A DNA stretch of 64,000 nt from Temperatibacter sp965603205 (GCA_965603205.1 CBFDCC010000005.1:196318-260317); one strand, 5' to 3'; positions 19,312-28,666 are shown, counted from the first letter of the stretch. Translations and numbers: made by a program. Notes: a model not told the origin generated them from the sequence alone.

Positions 19312-20325
19312 ATGTCACACACTTCTGGCCATAACACGAATAGGCTACCTATTGCCCTGACTATGGGTGACCCTAATGGTGTTGGGCCAGAAATAACGAT
19401 CAATCTTTGGAAAAGTCGTAAATCATTAAATCTACCGCCTTTTGTTTATATTGGTGAAGAATCTGCGCTCAAGGCATATAGCGACGTTCCAACCGTGGCT
19501 ATAACCTCAGCGTCTGAAGCCTTTGTCCATTTTGATAGCGCAATACCATGCATGAGCTTAGGCCATGACATAGTCGTAGAGGCTGGTATATTAAACATCG
19601 GCAACGCGCCAGCCGTGATTAGTGCAATAGATATAGCAGTTAAACTTGCCAAATCAGGTGAAGTGTCTTCTATTGTTACGAACCCGATAAACAAAGCGAG
19701 CTTATACAGCGCAGGTTTTGATGCCCCTGGTCACACAGAGTATCTGGCGCGTCTATGCGGTGAAGACGATAATTCAGCCGTTATGATGCTGGCCTGCGAT
19801 GAACTAAAAGTCGTACCTGTCACCATTCATAACAGTATAAGAGATATAACAAAGTACCTCAACGCTGACTTAATAGAAAAAAAGGCACTGATTACTGCCT
19901 ATGCCTTACGTCATAATTTCGGCATTTCATCACCAAGACTAGCTATCGCAGGCCTGAACCCACATGCAGGGGAAGGAGGCGCCATGGGATTAGAAGAAGC
20001 CGCGATCATAGCGCCCGCCATTAAACGCCTCCAAGACGCTGGGGTTGATGCAGTTGGGCCGTTGGCCGCTGATACAATGTTTCACCCTGAGGCACGGGCT
20101 AACTATGATGTCGCGCTATGTATGTATCATGACCAAGCATTAATACCCGTTAAAACACTAGATTTTCATGGCGGCGTAAATATAACCCTTGGCCTACCTA
20201 TAATCCGTACATCACCAGACCATGGTACGGCACTGGATATTGCAGGGCAAAACATTGCCAGACCTGACAGCCTGTTAGCTGCTATACGCATGGCGAAAAC
20301 AATGAGTGATAATACAAATGGTTGA
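19312..20325 (+). CDS. pdxA: 4-hydroxythreonine-4-phosphate dehydrogenase
   Basis: 337 residues. The family motifs ALTMGDPNGVGPEI, the metal-histidine stretch GHTEYLARL, GLNPHAGEGGAMG, ADTMFH and MYHDQALIPVK are all intact. It oxidises 4-phosphohydroxy-threonine in the DXP-dependent pyridoxal phosphate pathway. Its last codons overlap the start of rsmA, indicating translational coupling. Confidence 0.97.
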   Translation: MSHTSGHNTNRLPIALTMGDPNGVGPEITINLWKSRKSLNLPPFVYIGEESALKAYSDVPTVAITSASEAFVHFDSAIPCMSLGHDIVVEAGILNIGNAPAVISAIDIAVKLAKSGEVSSIVTNPINKASLYSAGFDAPGHTEYLARLCGEDDNSAVMMLACDELKVVPVTIHNSIRDITKYLNADLIEKKALITAYALRHNFGISSPRLAIAGLNPHAGEGGAMGLEEAAIIAPAIKRLQDAGVDAVGPLAADTMFHPEARANYDVALCMYHDQALIPVKTLDFHGGVNITLGLPIIRTSPDHGTALDIAGQNIARPDSLLAAIRMAKTMSDNTNG

Positions 20326-21181
20326 TGATCCCCTACCGCCTCTACGTGAAGTTATCGCGACCCATGAGCTTCTAGCCAAGAAATCATTTGGCCAAAATTT
20401 CATACTCGACCTTAATCTAACGCGTCGTATTGCCCGCATCCCTGGTGATCTATCGAATGCCGTAGCTTTTGAAGTTGGCCCTGGCCCTGGCGGCCTTACT
20501 CGCGCGCTTCTTATGGAAGGCGCAGGCCGTGTTCAGGCTATAGAGATGGATAAACGCTGCTTGCCACTGCTTGCAGAGGTTTCAGCAGCATTTGATGGGC
20601 GACTGTCGGTGTTAGAGGCTGATGCGCTAGATATCGATGCCCTAGAGCTCATTAAACCTGCTGCGGGCGAGGATATTCATATTGTCTCTAACCTGCCTTA
20701 TAATGTTGGGACTATGCTGCTCATAAACTGGTTAACCTGCAAAACTTGGAAGCCATGGTATAAATCACTAACGCTGATGTTCCAAAAGGAAGTCGCTGAG
20801 CGCATTGTCGCCAAACCGGGCAGCAAAGCTTACGGCCGTTTAAGCGTATTAACCCAGTGGCGATCTAAAGCCAAAATTTCTATGATTGTACCAGCATCAG
20901 CCTTCACGCCTCCGCCAAAAGTAACCAGCGCTGTTGTTCATATAGTACCAATAGAGCCACTGGACGCCACTTTAGAGCTGAAACATCTAGAAAAGGTCGT
21001 TGAGATGGCCTTTGGACAACGCCGTAAAATGCTGCGTGCGAGCCTAAAGTCACTGCCTGTCGATCCATTACCGCTATTAGAAGCAGCAGAAATTGATCCA
21101 ACAAGGCGCGCAGAAACCGTGTCGGTAGAAGAATTTGTTAAGCTGGCTAAATTATATGCTGAGGCATTACGTCAAAAGTAA
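20318..21181 (+). CDS. rsmA: 16S rRNA (adenine1518/1519-N6)-dimethyltransferase
   Basis: 287 residues from ATG at 20318, overlapping the pdxA stop by eight bases; an in-frame upstream ATG at 20306 is less likely. SAM-binding motif I EVGPGPGGLTRALL, acidic motif II (IEMDKRCLPLL), and the catalytic NLPYNV motif (NIPY/NLPY class) are present. The C-terminal region PPKVTSAVVHI and FGQRRKMLRASL matches KsgA. It dimethylates two adenines near the 3' end of 16S rRNA. It converges with gmk with a two-base gap. Confidence 0.97.
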   Translation: MVDDPLPPLREVIATHELLAKKSFGQNFILDLNLTRRIARIPGDLSNAVAFEVGPGPGGLTRALLMEGAGRVQAIEMDKRCLPLLAEVSAAFDGRLSVLEADALDIDALELIKPAAGEDIHIVSNLPYNVGTMLLINWLTCKTWKPWYKSLTLMFQKEVAERIVAKPGSKAYGRLSVLTQWRSKAKISMIVPASAFTPPPKVTSAVVHIVPIEPLDATLELKHLEKVVEMAFGQRRKMLRASLKSLPVDPLPLLEAAEIDPTRRAETVSVEEFVKLAKLYAEALRQK

Positions 21182-21183
21182 TC

Positions 21184-21819
21184 TTACTGACGCTCGCTCA
21201 TCAAACCACGTACAAACTGCAACATACCTGACTGCCTAAAGCGTTTTTTACGCTCAACAGATAGAATTTCTTGTAATTGCTTATAAGTATCATCAAGATT
21301 ATCATTGATCAGCACATAGTCATATTCCGCCCAATGGCTAATTTCGCTTTCGGCTTTTGACATCCGTAATTGAATGACCTCTTCACTATCCAGCGCGCGG
21401 GTGTGCAAACGGCTTTCCAGCTCTACAAGGCTCGGCGGTAAAATAAACACTGTGACAAGGTCACTGTCTTTTACACTAATATGCGACAGTTGCTGTACGC
21501 CTTGCCAGTCAATATCGAATAATACATCTCGGCCTTGTTCTAGCGCTGCTTCTACTGGTTTACGCGGTGTGCCATAAAAATTTTCAAAGACTGTGGCATG
21601 TTCTAAAAACTCATCATGCGTTTTCATATCTTTAAATTTATCATGAGATAAAAAGAAATAATCCTTGCCTTCAATCTCGCCGTCACGTGGCGGACGGGTT
21701 GTGGCTGACACTGACATAGAAACATCATCATCATCAGCTAGTAATAGCCGAGACAGTGTTGATTTACCGGCGCCAGACGGCGAACTCATTGCTAACATTA
21801 ACCCACGTCTTGTTGTCAC
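21184..21819 (-). CDS. gmk: Guanylate kinase
   Basis: 211 residues, GTG start at 21819 with a good AAGGGA seven bases before it. The P-loop SPSGAGKST lies at residues 13-21. The GMP-binding stretch SVSATTRPPRDGEIEGKDYFF is canonical. It phosphorylates GMP to GDP. In many alphaproteobacteria gmk directly follows yicC; here two extra genes lie between them. Confidence 0.97.
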   Translation of the reverse strand: MTTRRGLMLAMSSPSGAGKSTLSRLLLADDDDVSMSVSATTRPPRDGEIEGKDYFFLSHDKFKDMKTHDEFLEHATVFENFYGTPRKPVEAALEQGRDVLFDIDWQGVQQLSHISVKDSDLVTVFILPPSLVELESRLHTRALDSEEVIQLRMSKAESEISHWAEYDYVLINDNLDDTYKQLQEILSVERKKRFRQSGMLQFVRGLMSERQ

Positions 21820-21892
21820 TTAGATATCCCTTTTACTCATTGAACTATACTGTCTAAATGATCTAGCATAGTTGGCAATGCGCATCAAACAT

Positions 21893-21920
21893 ATATAGAT
21901 GGGCAACTGCCCATCTATAT
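21893..21920. terminator. Long perfect inverted repeat between gmk and the DUF547 gene
   Basis: Two 12-base arms, ATATAGATGGGC and GCCCATCTATAT, are perfectly complementary around AACT, forming a 12-13 base stem. It lies 42 bases past the DUF547 stop and upstream of gmk. Without a long T-run on the minus strand it is an imperfect terminator, but its stability and place suggest transcription from the DUF547 gene ends here. Confidence 0.6.
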
Positions 21921-21962
21921 AAAGATTTAAGATATCGTGTATGTATCTGATGATATTTGAAG

Positions 21963-23087
21963 TTACTTTTCTGTCACTTCTTCAACATCAACAAAGCCTT
22001 GTTGTTTCATGCGCTTTTCACGTATTTTCATAAGATATTCCATTACGTGAGAAGGCACTCCAAATGCCGCGAGTGGTACCGTTTTACTGGAAATCCAGTC
22101 CTGGAATGAAGCATCACCCAATTGACCGAGAACTGCATTATTACCCGCATTAGGATTAGTATCATTTCTAATGCCTTGAAATACATCGGCTATATAATAA
22201 TCTGCTGTGTCTGCCTTGATATTACGGGCACCATTGATACGGCCTTGATAGGTGGCTGAGGCATATTTGACTAAATGCTTCTTTAGACTAGCGTCCCACC
22301 CCGGGAATAACTTTGCATTTACGTCGTATAGTTCAGCTAATATCACACTATTACCCGATGCGCGCATGCCACGGTTACTATTTATAAACTCCATAGCATT
22401 TTCACGCAGCTGGCTATAAACAGTTTGATGGGCATAGGCTTGCTTCCTAAGGTTGGCGCTACTGATATAGCCATGAAACAAACCATACATAATCAGCGGG
22501 TCCTGCCAATTTTTGATTAAAATCTCATGATGAATATCATTCAATGACAAATCTACACCAGCAACCTTAAGCAGCTTCTTATCTAGCAAATTATTTTTAC
22601 CATAAAGACGCTTTTTAAGTTTCTTTATCGGGTAGTCTAATGTGAGCTGTTCCATCATCGTAACATTATACAGATTAAGCCAATAAGCTAACTGCTGGTT
22701 TTTTGTCCATAATTTCATCGGGACGGCATCAGGCATAGCTTCTAATTCACGCCTGATAATTGAAAGCGCCTTAATGTTCTCTGGCTTTTCTAGGACAGGA
22801 AAATTTAGGCGGTTGCCTTCAAATCTCACACTACTTTTATTACCTTTGACCGTACGACGACCAATAGGCGGCTTTGGAGTCTTGGCTCTTGATCTATCAG
22901 ATATGCCAACATCTAATACTAAGCGATTTAAGATATGGCTTAGATCTGTGTAGGATATATCAATAGTATTTTTATCAGCATACTCGGCGAAAACAGATAA
23001 ATCAGACTGTGATTCACTGCTGTATGAAGGTAGTGAAATAGAAAACAATACTAAAAACTGAAACAAAAATTTATGTAAACGGGGCAT
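21963..23087 (-). CDS. DUF547 domain protein, exported
   Basis: 374 residues. A clean signal peptide (KFLFQFLVLFSISLPSYS) is preceded by an AGAGGAACC ribosome site. The DUF547 core spans about residues 110-300 and includes KNQQLAYWLNLYNVTMMEQL and the LNDIHHEILIKNW segment with its conserved histidines. A charged C-terminal extension follows. DUF547 is widespread but of uncertain biochemistry; a papain-like fold has been proposed for the family. Codirectional with the RimB-RimK gene 210 bases upstream. No function is assigned. Confidence 0.82.
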   Translation of the reverse strand: MPRLHKFLFQFLVLFSISLPSYSSESQSDLSVFAEYADKNTIDISYTDLSHILNRLVLDVGISDRSRAKTPKPPIGRRTVKGNKSSVRFEGNRLNFPVLEKPENIKALSIIRRELEAMPDAVPMKLWTKNQQLAYWLNLYNVTMMEQLTLDYPIKKLKKRLYGKNNLLDKKLLKVAGVDLSLNDIHHEILIKNWQDPLIMYGLFHGYISSANLRKQAYAHQTVYSQLRENAMEFINSNRGMRASGNSVILAELYDVNAKLFPGWDASLKKHLVKYASATYQGRINGARNIKADTADYYIADVFQGIRNDTNPNAGNNAVLGQLGDASFQDWISSKTVPLAAFGVPSHVMEYLMKIREKRMKQQGFVDVEEVTEK

Positions 23088-23297
23088 TGTTGGTTCCTCT
23101 CGATTATGCGAAAGAACAAGACACCAGCCTAAACAAATCCATGTTTACTCGATGTTTTGAACTTACTTATTGATTGAGATATTTATTTTATTAAATTACA
23201 ATGACTTATGAAATAATTTTCAATTATTTCACGATCCATGTCACCACTTCTGTCACCATTTGAATTTTACTACATCTTGTTAAAGAAATATCCCTAA

Positions 23298-24671
23298 TCA
23301 GCGTTTTTTCAAACTACTTATCGCCATAGCATTTTTTTCTATATAGTCTATAATTTCAGTCGCCACATCTTTTCCAGATGTATTTTCTATTCCTTCAAGA
23401 CCTGGCGAACTATTGACTTCAAGTACTTTAGGGCCACTTTCGGATCGAATGATATCAACACCAGCAACTTTAAGTCCCATTACCTTTGCTGATTTGAGTG
23501 CCATAGCACGCTCATCTTTTGTAATACGAACCTTTTTTGCTGTGCCGCCTGCGTGGAGATTAGATCGAAAATCATCATCTCCTGATGTACGCATCATTGA
23601 TGCGATGACTTTTTTACCGACAACAAAGCACCGAAGGTCTGAGCCTGCTGCCTCTTTAACAAACTCCTGTGTAATAAAGTTTGCATCCAAATTCTGGAAA
23701 GCGCTAATAACTGCAGATGCAGCTTTTTTAGTCTCGGCCAAAACAACGCCTTTACCTTGTGTTGATTGCAAAAGCTTTAAAACCATCGGTGCTCCACCAA
23801 CCAAATCTATCAAACTATTTGTATCTTTTGGTGAATTAGCAAAAGCAGTTGTAGGCATAGCAATACGGTGCTGCGCAAGTATCTGGTGAGCTGCAAGCTT
23901 ATCCCGTGACACGCCTATTGCTTCTGCAGAATTAAGACAAAATGTGCCCATAGCCTGAAATTGCCTTACAACAGCCATGCCATAAAATGTTAAAGAAGCC
24001 CCAATTCGAGGAATAACGGCATCATAAAATGGTAACGGCTTGCCATCATAGTGAACCTCTGGCTGATGACTCTTAATATCTAAGTAACATCTTTTTGTAT
24101 CAATAATTTCAACAACATGATCTCTTGCCTCAGCAGCTTCCACCAAACGCTTAGTGGAATAATTGTTTGGTTCCCTACTCAGGACTGCAATGCGTAATGG
24201 GCGTCTTGTTAGCTCTTTATGAGAAGATTTTTTATAGAGAGTATAATCCAATTTTGGCTGTATGAAGCTTTCGTCGGGCTTTACTGTAATATTTTCCAAG
24301 GCTGTTCTGCCAAGCAACATCCGATAAGCCATGTTTTCACGATTAGCGAGTGTTACTTCAATATCCCACACTCTATCCCCTATTGTTATTGGGGTTTTAA
24401 TGACATATCGTAATTCCGTTTGACCATTAGATGAAGTAACTTCACGACGGTCAACTACCTTTGCAGAACAATATACTTCCACATTTAAATTATCAGGATC
24501 AGGGTGAATACCGAAACGTACTTTTGGATTATTTTCAGTGCCGAAAGGTTGAATATTAAAAGCATGCAAAGATGATGTCTTTGCACCTGTGTCTGTTTTG
24601 ACTTTTATCGCCTTCAATCCAAGTTCAGAAAGAGTTACCCATTCTTCCCAGCCAACTGAAAAATTTTCCAT
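23298..24671 (-). CDS. RimB-RimK fusion: retropepsin-like domain plus ATP-grasp glutamate ligase
   Basis: 457 residues. Residues 1-140 match the PF05618 aspartic-protease-like family (RimB), with EEWVTLSELGLKAIKVKTDTG, KTSSLHAF and LLGRTALE. From about residue 160 the protein is RimK-like: LRIAVLSREPNNYSTKRLVEAA, an ATP-grasp glycine loop LKLLQSTQGKGVVLAE and the metal-binding KVLEVNSSPGLEGIE. RimK ligases add glutamates to protein C-termini (ribosomal protein S6 in E. coli); RimB-type proteins trim or modulate this. Here both are one polypeptide. The S6 encoded at 32963 lacks an acidic tail, so another substrate is possible. Confidence 0.88.
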   Translation of the reverse strand: MENFSVGWEEWVTLSELGLKAIKVKTDTGAKTSSLHAFNIQPFGTENNPKVRFGIHPDPDNLNVEVYCSAKVVDRREVTSSNGQTELRYVIKTPITIGDRVWDIEVTLANRENMAYRMLLGRTALENITVKPDESFIQPKLDYTLYKKSSHKELTRRPLRIAVLSREPNNYSTKRLVEAAEARDHVVEIIDTKRCYLDIKSHQPEVHYDGKPLPFYDAVIPRIGASLTFYGMAVVRQFQAMGTFCLNSAEAIGVSRDKLAAHQILAQHRIAMPTTAFANSPKDTNSLIDLVGGAPMVLKLLQSTQGKGVVLAETKKAASAVISAFQNLDANFITQEFVKEAAGSDLRCFVVGKKVIASMMRTSGDDDFRSNLHAGGTAKKVRITKDERAMALKSAKVMGLKVAGVDIIRSESGPKVLEVNSSPGLEGIENTSGKDVATEIIDYIEKNAMAISSLKKR

Positions 24672-24819
24672 ATACTTACCTTATTAAAAACTACATGATA
24701 TTACTTAGCTATCAAATTCCTGAGGGCACTTTAGCCTAAATCATTAAAAACAAGAAACTGAATTTTAACAATACTTCAATTTATAATTACTTGTTTAATA
24801 TCAATAACTTAGAATACTT

Positions 24820-25707
24820 TCACTCTATATTTTGAACTTGCTCGCGGAATTGGTCGATTACGGTTTTTAACTCGATGCCAATACGGGTTAAATTACTGTC
24901 ACTGGCTTTCGAGCATAATGTATTGGCCTCACGGTTAAATTCTTGCGTTAAGAAATCTAATCGTCTTCCAACAGGCTCCCCCTTTTCAAGAAGGGCGCGT
25001 CCTTCTGCCACATGGCTGATAAGGCGGTCAATCTCTTCACAGACATCGGCTTTAACAGCTATTGTCGCTATTTCTTGGGCTAATCTATCTTCTGATAATT
25101 CAGCGTTACCATCATAGAGCTTCTTAAGTTGCGCCGTGAAACGCTCCTTCATCATCGCAACACGGTCTTTGGCTACCTCTGCGGCTTCAGCAGTCAGGGT
25201 TTCAATAGTTGATATTTGACCAAGCAGCACATCAGCCATACGCGCGCCCTCTTCTTCTCTGGCCTTAACTAGCGAGACAATAGCCGTCTGTAGATTAGAC
25301 AACACTGCCTTACTAAGGACATCTAGGCCATCAGCGTCTAACTCACTGGCTTTGGTCTCTATAACCCCTTTGATGGCTAGCAAACCCTCTAAAGATGCTG
25401 GCTGAATGCCGTCCCTATCTTTATACCGCTCAGCTATCGCAATTAAGCTCTCTAAACGTTCTTCATTAACAATAAACTCGCTGCCTTGCTCTTCAGCCTC
25501 TATCTGCAAGCCCATATAAACAGAGCCACGGGTCAGCGCATCAGCCGCTAGTTTCTTGGCCTTTATATCCAAACCATCAAGAAAACTAGGCACGCGGCAT
25601 TTAACGTCTAGTCCCTTACCGTTGACGCTCTTTAATTCCCACGTCCAACGATAATGCTCATAGCTGCCATCTGTGCGGGCAAAACCTGTCATACTATTTA
25701 TAGGCAT
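24820..25707 (-). CDS. YicC/YloC family endoribonuclease-like protein
   Basis: 295 residues from ATG at 25707, chosen because AAGGAAAT lies just upstream and the family starts with this NSMTGFAR motif; a start at 25734 would add nine residues. The C-terminal half ends in the family signature region: CEEIDRLISHVAEG, RRLDFLTQEFNREANTL and a final ELKTVIDQFREQVQN. E. coli YicC is reported to act in RNA decay. It lies downstream of mltG, as in many alphaproteobacteria. Confidence 0.93.
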   Translation of the reverse strand: MPINSMTGFARTDGSYEHYRWTWELKSVNGKGLDVKCRVPSFLDGLDIKAKKLAADALTRGSVYMGLQIEAEEQGSEFIVNEERLESLIAIAERYKDRDGIQPASLEGLLAIKGVIETKASELDADGLDVLSKAVLSNLQTAIVSLVKAREEEGARMADVLLGQISTIETLTAEAAEVAKDRVAMMKERFTAQLKKLYDGNAELSEDRLAQEIATIAVKADVCEEIDRLISHVAEGRALLEKGEPVGRRLDFLTQEFNREANTLCSKASDSNLTRIGIELKTVIDQFREQVQNIE

Positions 25708-25795
25708 TGTATTTCCTTTTAAGCTTACGCTCAATTACCAGCACACTAGATGTATTAGATGAACTGGTAATGAACGTTTTGTTGTATTAAATTAA

Positions 25796-26776
25796 CTATG
25801 GATTGTTTTTTTGATATTTTCGCCACTTGCGAACATTGCGGTTATGTTCACGCAGCGTCTTTGCAAAGGCATGACCACCGGATCCATCAGCAACAAAGTA
25901 TAGATAAGGCACTTGGGTTGGATTAATAACAGCCGCGATTGATTGCTTGCCAGGGTTAGCGATAGGCCCAGCGGGTAGCCCTCTAATTTTATATGTATTA
26001 TAAGGTGTCTCAGCTTTTAAATCAGCCATACTGATAGGTCGGTCTAATCGCCCACTAGGGTTAATGCCATATATAACAGTCGGGTCAGACTGCAATCGCA
26101 TCTTTTTCTTTAATCGGTTGAGAAAAACGGCTGCAATGACGGGGCGCTCAACAGGTAGCGCCGTCTCTCGCTCAACAATAGAGGCCAGCGTCAGAATATC
26201 ATGTCTGCCAGTTATAATCTCGTGCCTTTGGATGAAGGATAGATCATCAAGAACCTGATTCTGTGCCTTTTGCATGCGACTGATTAATTCGCTGGCCGTT
26301 ACACCGCGTTTATAATGGTATGTATCGGGGGCTAAACTGCCTTCTTCGGCAGGAACTACTAGATCATACTCAACACCAAAGGCACTGGATAAGATGCTAC
26401 CAATTTGTAGGCTGGTTAGCCCTTCGGGAATGGTGAGTTTGCGCGTAACTGTTTCGCCGCTTACGATTTTATTCAATACATCAATCAGCGTCATGCCTGC
26501 TGATATCTCAAATTCTCCAGCCTTTAAGTCTTTATTTTTACCAAAGACAGTAGAGGTCAACACAAAATGTCGGTGATCGCGAATGAGGCCCATAGCCTTA
26601 ATCTGATAGGCGGTGTGCGAAACACCACTACCTGATTTTATATAAAGATGTTGGATAGGCTCATCAGTGGATATCGTTTGATGTATAACACGGTCGATAT
26701 AGCCACCAACGACGCCTGCAGTGATAAATACTGCTGCAAAAAAAGCGAGCAGCCCATTAAAAAACCGGCTCACCAT
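25796..26776 (-). CDS. mltG: Endolytic murein transglycosylase
   Basis: 326 residues with one N-terminal membrane segment (residues 7-27), a LysM-like region and the YceG catalytic domain. The active-site glutamate lies in LASIVERETALPVERPVIAAVFLNRL, followed by LQSDPTVIYGI and the conserved ETPYNTYKIRGLPAGPIANPG. It cleaves nascent glycan strands at the inner membrane. Follows fabF. Its start codon and first codons fall inside a hairpin described separately. Confidence 0.95.
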   Translation of the reverse strand: MVSRFFNGLLAFFAAVFITAGVVGGYIDRVIHQTISTDEPIQHLYIKSGSGVSHTAYQIKAMGLIRDHRHFVLTSTVFGKNKDLKAGEFEISAGMTLIDVLNKIVSGETVTRKLTIPEGLTSLQIGSILSSAFGVEYDLVVPAEEGSLAPDTYHYKRGVTASELISRMQKAQNQVLDDLSFIQRHEIITGRHDILTLASIVERETALPVERPVIAAVFLNRLKKKMRLQSDPTVIYGINPSGRLDRPISMADLKAETPYNTYKIRGLPAGPIANPGKQSIAAVINPTQVPYLYFVADGSGGHAFAKTLREHNRNVRKWRKYQKNNP

Positions 26777-26821
26777 GTTAAGCTCACAGTCATGAGCGTA
26801 ACGAAACGGATAAGCCGGTTT
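26762..26821 (-). promoter_or_regulatory. Nested hairpin with T-tract covering the mltG start
   Basis: AAACCGGCT at 26813-26821 is perfectly complementary to AGCCGGTTT at 26762-26770. A second stem (GCTCA/TGAGC, 26782-26797) is nested inside. Read on the minus strand the outer stem is followed by a T-run, as in an intrinsic terminator, but its 3' arm is mltG codons three to five. It could terminate some fabF transcripts or mask the mltG start. Confidence 0.5.
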
Positions 26822-26853
26822 ATATAACTTAGCATCAAATCAAATCGCCTGAT

Positions 26854-28122
26854 TTAGTCGCCTTCATATTCTCTAACAATAATAGAAGCATTGGTTCCAC
26901 CAAAGCCAAAGCTATTAGAAAGAGCGACTTTAACGTTCTTTTCTTGTGCGGTATGCGGCACAAGGTTTATGCCCACGCACGACTCTGATGGATTATCAAG
27001 ATTAAGTGTGGGCGGTACAACATTATCACGAATGGAAAGAATTGAGAAAATACCCTCAACTGCCCCTGCGGCACCTAACAAATGACCAATAGATGACTTC
27101 GTGGAAGACATTGCCGCATTAGATGCACCACCAAGAGCGCGGGCAACAGCCCCGAATTCAATCTCATCACCTAATGGTGTCGATGTACCGTGTGCATTGA
27201 TATAATCAATATCAGACCCATTAACACCAGCGCGCTTCATCGCAGTTGTCATCGCGCGGTAACCACCATTGCCATCTGGTGCTGGCGCTGTAACATGATA
27301 GGCATCACCTGACATACCATAACCAACAACCTCAGCGTAAATCTTAGCGCCCCGTGCTTTAGCGTGCTCAAGCTCTTCAAGAACAACAACACCTGAACCT
27401 TCACCCATCACAAAACCATCACGGTCTTGATCCCAAGGACGAGAAGCCCTTTCTGGTGTATCAAAATATCCCTTTGATAATGCCTTAGCCTGAGAGAAAC
27501 CAGCCATAGCGATTTCACATACAGTGCCCTCTGCGCCGCCTGCAATCATAACATCAGCGTCATCAAGCATAATCATACGCGCAGCATCACCAATGGCATG
27601 CGTACCAGTAGCACAAGCTGTAACCACAGCATGATTAGGGCCTTGATAGCCATATTTGATCGATAGGTTACCCGATACGAGGTTAATAATAGAACCCGCA
27701 ATAAAATGCGGCGTTACTTTGCGCGCGCCACGTTCTTTAAGAATATTTGAATATTTCTGAATCCAAGGAAGACCGCCAATACCTGCACCAATCAATACGC
27801 CTGTACGGATTTTTTCTTCATCGCTTGGATTTTCCCAGCCAGCGTCCTGCACGGCTTGTGTTGCTGCTGTCATGCCAAAAAGAATAAAGTCATCAACCCG
27901 ACGATGGTCCTTTGGTGCCATCCAATCGTCAGGATTAAATGTACCGTCCGTGCCATCACCCAATGGTACTTCACAGGCAATTTTTGCAGGGAAATCTGTT
28001 GTATCAAATTTTTTGATTAGGCCTGCACCAGACTGTGAGTCTAAAATGCGCTTCCAAGTAGTTTCAACACCGCAACCAAGTGGTGACACCATACCAAGAC
28101 CAGTAACAACAACACGTCTCAT
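26854..28122 (-). CDS. fabF: 3-oxoacyl-[ACP] synthase II
   Basis: 422 residues from ATG at 28122, chosen over an upstream ATG at 28140 because AAGGAA precedes it and FabF starts with this RRVVVTGLG motif. The catalytic triad is visible: cysteine in VTACATGTHA, histidine in NAHGTSTPLGD and histidine in SSIGHLLGAAGA. It elongates acyl-ACP with malonyl-ACP. It follows acpP, but a terminator lies between the two. Confidence 0.97.
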   Translation of the reverse strand: MRRVVVTGLGMVSPLGCGVETTWKRILDSQSGAGLIKKFDTTDFPAKIACEVPLGDGTDGTFNPDDWMAPKDHRRVDDFILFGMTAATQAVQDAGWENPSDEEKIRTGVLIGAGIGGLPWIQKYSNILKERGARKVTPHFIAGSIINLVSGNLSIKYGYQGPNHAVVTACATGTHAIGDAARMIMLDDADVMIAGGAEGTVCEIAMAGFSQAKALSKGYFDTPERASRPWDQDRDGFVMGEGSGVVVLEELEHAKARGAKIYAEVVGYGMSGDAYHVTAPAPDGNGGYRAMTTAMKRAGVNGSDIDYINAHGTSTPLGDEIEFGAVARALGGASNAAMSSTKSSIGHLLGAAGAVEGIFSILSIRDNVVPPTLNLDNPSESCVGINLVPHTAQEKNVKVALSNSFGFGGTNASIIVREYEGD

Positions 28123-28185
28123 GAAACATTCCTTATACAATGAAAACAGATAGTTAAATATATACTATCTTTTAAGCCATAAACG

Positions 28186-28227
28186 AAAAAAGGCAATAAC
28201 CAAACTAGTTATAGTTCAGTTATTGCC
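28186..28227 (-). terminator. Rho-independent terminator between acpP and fabF
   Basis: GGCAATAAC and GTTATTGCC form a perfect nine-base stem, followed on the minus strand by six T. It lies just past the acpP stop and about 65 bases before the fabF start. Most acpP messages should end here, letting acyl carrier protein be made in excess over FabF. Confidence 0.88.
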
Positions 28228-28249
28228 TAATTTTTACACAACTAACCTA

Positions 28250-28483
28250 TTAAGAGTTAGCAGTGATGAATGAGATAGCGTCATTTACTGTTTGGATTTT
28301 TTCAGCTGCATCATCAGGAATTTCAATTTCGAATTCTTCTTCGAAAGCCATTACCAATTCAACTGTATCCAAGCTGTCAGCACCTAGATCATCAATAAAG
28401 CTAGATGTATCTGTCACTTTATCTTCGTCTACGCCTAAATGTTCAACAACGATCTTTTTAACTTTATCAGCGATATCGCTCAT
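28250..28483 (-). CDS. acpP: Acyl carrier protein
   Basis: 77 residues, highly acidic. The phosphopantetheine attachment serine is S37 in the motif DDLGADSLDTVEL. It carries growing fatty acids in synthesis. The upstream gap (28484-28666) probably holds its own promoter; TTGCAG with TATGGG 17 bases later is a weak candidate. Confidence 0.98.
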   Translation of the reverse strand: MSDIADKVKKIVVEHLGVDEDKVTDTSSFIDDLGADSLDTVELVMAFEEEFEIEIPDDAAEKIQTVNDAISFITANS

Positions 28484-28666
28484 AATAAATTCCTCTAATT
28501 GGTATCAAAACCTTGTATAGTTACCCATATCAACTTAGGGCCTTATCTGCAACATCGGTTTTAAAAAAAACATTACATCCGAAATCACAAGGCGCCCTAC
28601 TAACATGTTTTTTTAGCTTTGCAAACCCTATGTTATACTTTTTAGGGCATATCCTACTTAGTTATT

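Noticed and set aside
23413..23889. 158-codon plus-strand frame inside the RimB-RimK gene
   Set aside because: The opposite strand carries a complete two-domain enzyme; no independent support for this frame.
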